NCBI GenBank assembly: GCA_050743125.1 | Contig: JBOGEB010000012.1 | Span: 1 to 46,508 of the forward strand | DNA from: JBOGEB01 sp050743125 | Lineage (GTDB): Bacteria; Actinomycetota; Nitriliruptoria; Euzebyales; Egibacteraceae | DNA length: 46,508 bases | Direction: 5' to 3' | Shown here: piece after piece, positions 42,170 through 46,508 of the stretch | How the letters are laid out: every line of letters begins with the position of its first letter | Position numbering within the stretch: position 1 is the stretch's first letter | Position numbers and translations under genes: made by a program | Notes under the pieces: generated by a model | What the model saw: only the letters and a program-made list of their open reading frames with translations | The model's database searches: none | What the model was told of the DNA's origin: nothing

Positions 42170-42221
42170 CGCCTGGTTCAGGGTTTGGCGCGCCGCAGCG
42201 CGCCAAACCCTGAACCAGGCG
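42170..42221 (-). terminator. 24-bp perfect hairpin between livK and livH
   Basis: Two 24-base arms (42170-42193 and 42198-42221), perfectly complementary around the loop CGCA; the arms include GGTTCAGGGTTTGGCGCG. It lies ten bases after the first binding-protein stop and eight before the livH ATG. In binding-protein operons such hairpins partly stop transcription or protect the upstream mRNA, so more binding protein than permease is made. No T-run follows. The structure is exact; the attenuator role is inferred. Confidence 0.7.
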
Positions 42222-42230
42222 TTGCGCTTG

Positions 42231-43391
42231 CTACTTGATGAGCCCTACCGAGGTGATTGCGCCGTCTCTCACCTGGTACATGAAGATCCTCTGGTCGCCC
42301 ACCTCACCGGTCTTGTCGAACTTGATCTGCTTCGTGATGCCGGTGTAGTCGACCGAGTCGAGGAACTGGTTGATCGATGCCCGGCCGGTCTTGTTTGCTT
42401 TGATCGCCTGGAGGATCACATTCGTGGAGTCGTAGCTCTCAGTCGAGTACGTACCCGGCTCGACGTTCAGCGCCTTTCTGTAGGCGTCGCGAAATGCCGC
42501 GCCGTTCGTGACCTCCTCGATCGGGGCGCATGGGCAGGTGAGGTAGGCGCCCTCGGCCGCCGGTCCAGCCACACTGACGAACTGAGGGTCCCTTGAGCCG
42601 TCGCCGGAGACGAACATCGCCTGCACCCCTGCGTCGCGCAGCTGCTTGAGCAGGCGACCACTCTCGGCGTAGTAGCCGCCGTAGAAGATCACGTCGGCTC
42701 CGGAGCCCTTCACGCCATTGACCGTGCTGGAGTAATCCTGCGCCGTGGTGTCGATCGCGTCGTTGAAGCTCACCGCGCTCCCCAACTGCTGACGGACGAT
42801 GTCCGCGATGCCCTTGCCGTACTCGCTCTTGTCGTCGACGACCGCGACCTTCTTGCCCCTCAGCGTCTCCGCGATGTACCTCGCGACCGCCGAGCCCTGG
42901 GCGATGTCGTTGCCCATGGCCCGGTGGAAGATGCCCCAACCGCTCTGCGCCAACGCGGGGTTCGTCGCGGACGGCGTCACGATCGGCAGCCCCGCCTCGT
43001 TGAAGATCGGGTTCGCGACCTTGGACTCACCCGAGAACGCGGGTCCGACGATCGCGACGACCCGCTGGTCCGCCACCGCCTTCTGGGCGAGCGCCGGAGC
43101 TTGGGCGGGATCACCCTGGGAGTCGAACTCCACGAGTTCGACCGTGCACGCGGGGCTGGCTGCGTTGTACTGGTCGATCGCGAGCCTCGCCCCGTTTCTG
43201 ATGTTGATCCCCAGCTGGGGGCTGTTGGGTCCGGTGAGCGCACCGAAGAAGCCGATTGCGACCCCGCCCTGCGGGCACGCGCCATCGCCGCCGGCCGCGC
43301 TCGGCCCTCCACCGCCACAGGCAGCAGCCAGCACCACGAGCGCGCACGCCAGCGCGATCGTCCGCAAACGCGGACGCTTCATACCTTCCAT
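42231..43391 (-). CDS. livK: Branched-chain amino-acid binding lipoprotein, promoter-proximal copy
   Basis: 386 residues. ATG 43391 has GGGGAGGGG five bases upstream; ATG 43382 is possible. Lipoprotein signal: MKRPRLR, hydrophobic stretch, lipobox LAAAC, then a Gly/Ser linker. The binding fold begins GVAIGFFGALTGPNSPQLGI and includes AIVGPAFSGESKVANPIFNE and KVAVVDDKSEYGKGIADIVR. First gene of the liv operon and a close paralogue of the 37247-38389 protein. The promoter should be in 43392-43700. Confidence 0.93.
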   Translation of the reverse strand: MEGMKRPRLRTIALACALVVLAAACGGGGPSAAGGDGACPQGGVAIGFFGALTGPNSPQLGINIRNGARLAIDQYNAASPACTVELVEFDSQGDPAQAPALAQKAVADQRVVAIVGPAFSGESKVANPIFNEAGLPIVTPSATNPALAQSGWGIFHRAMGNDIAQGSAVARYIAETLRGKKVAVVDDKSEYGKGIADIVRQQLGSAVSFNDAIDTTAQDYSSTVNGVKGSGADVIFYGGYYAESGRLLKQLRDAGVQAMFVSGDGSRDPQFVSVAGPAAEGAYLTCPCAPIEEVTNGAAFRDAYRKALNVEPGTYSTESYDSTNVILQAIKANKTGRASINQFLDSVDYTGITKQIKFDKTGEVGDQRIFMYQVRDGAITSVGLIK

Positions 43392-43739
43392 TGCTACCCC
43401 TCCCCACCACGATACGCCGCACCCCATCACGAACGGCGATCTGGCCACAAAACGAGTAGCAGGCAGTGTAGGCGCCTGAGGGCTCGCGCGTGCGCACGCT
43501 CGACGCTCGCTGAAGACTCCTGATCAAGGCGGAGAAGAATGGCTTCACAAGCGTTCAGGATTCTTCCCACTGTGCCGAAGACCGTGAAAGCCACCTTGCA
43601 ACGGCCCGCTTGCTGCTGATGATCGATGGCCGGCACCTGACCACCCAGGAGCATGCGGTGGGGATCGCAGGCGGGTTCCCACTTCACGGTTTCGCCCTTG
43701 ATGACGTAGACCACCCCCCCATCCGGGGGCGAGGTCTGG
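43392..43739. other. Intergenic region between livK and the helicase gene
   Basis: Divergent intergenic DNA of about 350 bases before the palindromes of the helicase promoter region. A 95-codon minus-strand frame covers much of it but has no ribosome-binding site or recognisable content, and I do not call it. It should contain the liv promoter; no convincing -35/-10 pair was seen. Confidence 0.5.
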
Positions 43740-43754
43740 CCCGTCCGGACGGGT

Positions 43755-43771
43755 CCCCTTGCCGCAAGGGG
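43755..43771 (+). promoter_or_regulatory. Rifamycin-associated-element-like palindrome upstream of the helicase gene
   Basis: CCCCTTGCCGCAAGGGG is a near-perfect 17-bp inverted repeat 23 bases before the helicase ATG. Its complementary strand contains CTTGCGGCAAG, the core of the 19-bp rifamycin-associated element as I remember it (GGGGCTTGCGGCAAGGCCC), known upstream of rifamycin-resistance genes including helR in actinomycetes. The outer bases differ. A 14-bp palindrome CCCGTCCGGACGGG abuts it at 43740-43753. Presumed role: rifamycin-responsive expression of the helicase. Confidence 0.65.
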
Positions 43772-43794
43772 CGCTCAGAAGGCACGGTGGTGGG

Positions 43795-45729
43795 ATGAGT
43801 TCGACGGAGCTTGCCCGTGAACAGGCCCATGTCGACCACGCGTACGCGCGCCTCGAGGTGCTGCGCGCCCGTGCCCGGGCGCTGGGGACCAGCGTGCTCG
43901 ACCGGCACAGCGCCACGACGCACCAGGCTCGCTACGAGCGCGACGTCACCGTCCACGCGAGCCTCCGCCGCCTGGCAGAGCTGGAGGTCGGCAGCCTCCC
44001 GCTCGTGTTCGGCCGCATCGACCGCACCGACGGGGAGCGCTTCCACATCGGGCGGATCGCGGTCTACGACGAGGTGCACGCGCCGCTTGTCGTGGACTGG
44101 CGGGCGCCGGTGGCCGAGCCCTTCTACCGGGCGACGCCGCACGAGCCGCTCGGGCTCGTGCGCCGGAGGCACTTCCGCACGCGGGGGCGCCGCCTGCTCG
44201 GTATGGACGACGAGCGCTTCGGGCCGGCAGAGGCCGCGCGCGAGCTGCCCCTCGTCGGCGAGGCCGCGCTGCTCGAGGCGATCGCACGCTCGCGGACCGG
44301 GCGGATGACCGACATCGTCGCGACGATCCAGGCCGAGCAGGACGCGGTCATCCGCGCGCCGCTGGCCGGGATCCTCGTGGTCCAAGGCGGCCCTGGAACC
44401 GGAAAGACCGCCGTGGCGCTCCACCGCGCCGCCTATCTGCTCTACACCCACCGCGCCCGCCTCGAGAGCGCGGGTGTGCTGCTCGTCGGTCCCACCCCGG
44501 TGTTCCTCCGCTATATCGAGGAGGTCCTCCCGGCGCTCGGCGAGCAGCAGGTGCGGCTGGCCACCGTGGCGGGGTTGGTGCCGGGCTGCACGGGTACCGC
44601 CGTCGACCCGTCACAAGTCGCGCGGCTCAAAGGGGACGCGCGCATGGCGACGGTGCTCGCCCGCGCCGCCGCCGGCAAGAAAGGCGCAGACCCCCGGCTC
44701 CTGCTGTGGGGCCTGCTCAGCTCGCCAGCGCGGATCGAGAAGGCCGCACGGGGAATCCTGTCAGCTGACGAGCAGGCTGGGCTGTGCAGGGTGGGCGGGC
44801 GCGCGGGCAGCGACTGGACCGAGGCCGACGCCCCCTTGATCGACGAGCTCGCGACCCTGCTCGGGCCGCCGCCGGGCCGGCGCCGGCAACCGCGCCTCGA
44901 CGAGCGGCAGCTTCAGGAGCTCGAGCGGTTCGTCGAGGAGCTCGCTGCCGTACAGCCGATGGACGATCGTATGCGCCGCGACCTCCTTGACCGGGTCATC
45001 GCCGCCCGCACTGAGGAGTTCGCGGACCCTGGCGGCGATGCCGAGGACGCCACCTATGGGCACGTCCTGGTCGACGAGGCCCAGGACCTGTCGCCGATGG
45101 CCTGGCGGATGCTCGGGCGGCGCTGCCCGTCGGGGTCGATGACGATCGTCGGCGACCTGGGCCAGGCGACCGGGCCGTGGGCTCCGCGGAGTTGGGAGGA
45201 GGTGACCGCGCACCTGTCCGCCCGCCGTGAGGGGGTCCGGAACCCCAGAGGGGACCCTGGGGACGCCCCCGACAAGCGCGTGACCATGACGGAACTCACG
45301 ATCAACTACCGGACCCCCGTCGAGATCATGGCGTTCGCCGAGCAGGTCCGGCCCCCGTGGCTGCGGCCGGCGCGGGCCGTGCGGCAGGGCGGCGCCGCCC
45401 CGACCGTGCGCAGAGTCAGGCCCGACCAGCTGCGCGAGTCGGTCACGGCGGCGGTCGGCGAGGCACTCGCCGCCGTCGGGGGAACCGTCGGCGTCGTGGC
45501 GCCCGCCGCGCTCGTGAACACGCTGCGGGTCGGGAACCACCGGGCCGCCGTCTCGAGCGTCCCAGAGGTGAAGGGCCTCGAGTTCGACGCGGTCGTGGTC
45601 GTCGAGCCGGCGGCAATCGTCCGGGAGCACGGCCCGCGCGCGCTCTACGTCGCGCTCACCCGGGCCACCCAGCGATTGGCGGTGCTCACGACGCAGGCTC
45701 TGCCTTCGGCGCTCGTCGGCGACGCTTGA
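43795..45729 (+). CDS. helR: HelR/HelD-type RNA-polymerase-associated helicase
   Basis: 644 residues from ATG 43795. An N-terminal antiparallel coiled-coil region (ELAREQAHVDHAYARLEVLR) is followed by IAVYDEVHAPLVVDWRAPVA, typical of HelD-like proteins. Superfamily-1 motifs are Walker A VVQGGPGTGKTAVALHRAAY near residue 198, Walker B HVLVDEAQDLSPMAWRMLGR near 422 and the C-terminal KGLEFDAVVVVEP and ALYVALTRATQRL. HelR dislodges rifamycins from RNA polymerase, and HelD recycles stalled polymerase. The upstream rifamycin-type palindrome favours HelR. It is somewhat shorter than the roughly 700-750 residues I expect. The stop overlaps a TTG that opens the nrdR-like fragment. Confidence 0.82.
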   Translation: MSSTELAREQAHVDHAYARLEVLRARARALGTSVLDRHSATTHQARYERDVTVHASLRRLAELEVGSLPLVFGRIDRTDGERFHIGRIAVYDEVHAPLVVDWRAPVAEPFYRATPHEPLGLVRRRHFRTRGRRLLGMDDERFGPAEAARELPLVGEAALLEAIARSRTGRMTDIVATIQAEQDAVIRAPLAGILVVQGGPGTGKTAVALHRAAYLLYTHRARLESAGVLLVGPTPVFLRYIEEVLPALGEQQVRLATVAGLVPGCTGTAVDPSQVARLKGDARMATVLARAAAGKKGADPRLLLWGLLSSPARIEKAARGILSADEQAGLCRVGGRAGSDWTEADAPLIDELATLLGPPPGRRRQPRLDERQLQELERFVEELAAVQPMDDRMRRDLLDRVIAARTEEFADPGGDAEDATYGHVLVDEAQDLSPMAWRMLGRRCPSGSMTIVGDLGQATGPWAPRSWEEVTAHLSARREGVRNPRGDPGDAPDKRVTMTELTINYRTPVEIMAFAEQVRPPWLRPARAVRQGGAAPTVRRVRPDQLRESVTAAVGEALAAVGGTVGVVAPAALVNTLRVGNHRAAVSSVPEVKGLEFDAVVVVEPAAIVREHGPRALYVALTRATQRLAVLTTQALPSALVGDA

Positions 45730-45992
45730 CGGACCAGACGACCAGACCACCCAGGACGGCGCTTGAGGGCCGGGATGCCCGGCGATGGCTCAGGGCACTG
45801 GGCCGCCGTGAGGTCCCGAGCGAGCTGATCGGCGCTGAGGTGCTCACCGCGCTGAGGAATCTCCACCAGGTCGCCTACGTACGCTTCGCCAGCGTGTACA
45901 AGGGCTTCACCTCCCCCAAGGATTTCGTCCGGGAGCTCGCAGAGCTTGAGAGCCGCCCGCCCGAGCAGCCAAGCGTCGCAAAAGAGCGCTGA
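45726..45992 (+). pseudogene. C-terminal fragment of NrdR (ATP-cone end), coupled to helR
   Basis: An 88-codon frame from TTG 45726 (TTGA overlap with the helicase stop). Residues about 30-75 read EVPSELIGAEVLTALRNLHQ then VAYVRFASVYKGFTSPKDFV, the unmistakable end of NrdR, the repressor of ribonucleotide reductase genes. The N-terminal zinc ribbon and most of the ATP-cone are absent; the first 25 codons are unrelated. It may be a pseudogene remnant, or a mini-protein kept alive by coupling. It has no DNA-binding part. A repeat element follows 99 bases later. Confidence 0.75.
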
Positions 45993-46091
45993 CCTCCCAC
46001 GTGGGCCGCGAGGGGACGATGTGCATTGATGTGCGTTCCGGCAAGATCCGTCTGGAAGGCACGTCTGCCGGAAGTGCGCATCCCTTAGAGG

Positions 46092-46325
46092 GTGTCTGAA
46101 AACTGCGGCCTTGCCCCCGTCGGCGAAGCGAAGCGGAGCACGATTTCGGCGGCCTTGCCGCCGAATAGCCTCAGATGTAACAAAAACATATGGCGATCGT
46201 CTGACAAGAAGGTCGCGTCGCGTCCCGGAAAGAGGCTCCGACCGACCGCACCAACCTCCCCCACCCGCCCACCCTGAAGGAGCGGAACCCGACGCGACGC
46301 GACCCCCACAACAGTTTTCAAACAC
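46092..46325. mobile_element. 235-bp non-autonomous repeat element, copy 2
   Basis: Left end GTGTCTGAAAACTG and right end (reverse complement) GTGTTTGAAAACTG, extended outward by CTTAG and CTTAG-like bases. It shares with copy 1 (26325-26559) the blocks ACATATGGCG, GTCGCGTCGCGTCCCGGAAA, AGAGGCTCCGACC and GACGCGACGCGACCCCCACA. The left third has diverged (its hairpin is built on CGATTTCGGCGGC). No coding capacity. Two copies of the same plan at unrelated sites show that it moves or moved, driven by a transposase not present here. Confidence 0.8.
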
Positions 46326-46508
46326 GCACTAAGAGCTTGGGCAGAAATAACGTTGCTGTTTTCCCGCTGTGCAGTGACGCGGCGCGCCGGCGCCGCACGC
46401 CTCGAGCGCGTGCCGGCCGCCGGTCGCAGTGACCCCCGCCGCGTCCGCCTGCAGCAGACCCAGCGTCATCGTGAGCAGCCCATTTCGACCGTGCGTGACG
46501 CATGTCAG
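46326..46508. other. Window end, possible gene fragment on the minus strand
   Basis: A minus-strand frame entering from the window edge reads NGLLTMTLGLLQADAAGVTA, then GGRHALEACGAGAPRHC, and ends QQRYFCPSS with a TAG just outside the repeat element. Three cysteines near the end might bind a metal. The composition is protein-like but the piece is too short to identify. Confidence 0.3.

Noticed and set aside
43427..43714. A 95-codon minus-strand frame before the helicase gene
   Set aside because: No ribosome-binding site, no recognisable motif and it covers the expected liv promoter region.

Overview
The window is 46.5 kb of high-GC DNA that looks like a chromosomal segment of an actinomycete (Actinomycetota). 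The evidence is strong G/C third-position bias, many GTG starts, many 4-bp ATGA/GTGA stop-start overlaps, and conserved blocks of actinobacterial type: hisDCB, polA with a liv transporter, rpsA-coaE, a HelR-like helicase and a DNA polymerase I whose proofreading residues are missing. Two runs of exactly 100 N (7888-7987 and 39984-40083) are scaffold gaps, so this is a draft assembly and single-base frameshifts must be read with caution.

Layout. 1-4530 (minus): a histidine operon hisD-hisC-[AAA ATPase-DUF4276]-hisB in which every junction overlaps; the ATPase/DUF4276 pair is a defence-type module embedded between hisC and hisB. 4620-7887: a LON-substrate-domain protein, a decayed HD-domain fragment, a Nudix hydrolase coupled to a frameshifted HTH regulator, small cysteine-motif proteins and DNA-3-methyladenine glycosylase I. 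7988-10122 is a graveyard: a vapBC toxin-antitoxin pair whose toxin is split by a 162-bp MITE, a stray 3' end of a second glycosylase gene and a deleted copy of a DUF6390-like gene. 10123-14453: a membrane-anchored STAND/NB-ARC ATPase with a repetitive Cys/Lys/Asp tail, then a three-gene set ending in the intact DUF6390-like gene. 14674-16748: an HTH sensor gene and PfkB kinase in one transcription unit with a clear promoter and a strong hairpin at its end.

16800-18998 (minus): paired acyl-CoA dehydrogenase subunits. 19184-22736 (plus): the RNA ligase RtcB behind a palindromic leader, then a lower-GC HEPN-TIR protein. 22762-24628 (minus): homogentisate dioxygenase translationally coupled to a nitrobindin-type haem protein. 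24919-27028 (plus): an ABC solute-binding lipoprotein and a MaoC hydratase separated by a 235-bp repeat element. 27033-30381 (minus): moaA, coaE and rpsA. 30698-34430: a broken TPR gene and a large LRR-Roc-COR (Roco) GTPase inserted between rpsA and polA. 34528-43391 (minus): polA and a livK-livH-livM-livG-livF-livK transporter operon with two near-duplicate binding proteins. 43755-45992 (plus): a rifamycin-element-like palindrome, a HelR-type helicase and a coupled C-terminal remnant of nrdR, followed by a second copy of the 235-bp element.

Taken together, a conserved core (His, molybdopterin, CoA, replication, translation, branched-chain amino-acid uptake, tyrosine/fatty-acid catabolism) is interrupted by several signalling or immunity-like genes (AAA-DUF4276, vapBC, STAND, HEPN-TIR, Roco) and by small non-autonomous elements. 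No rRNA, tRNA, CRISPR array or complete transposase was recognised by eye.
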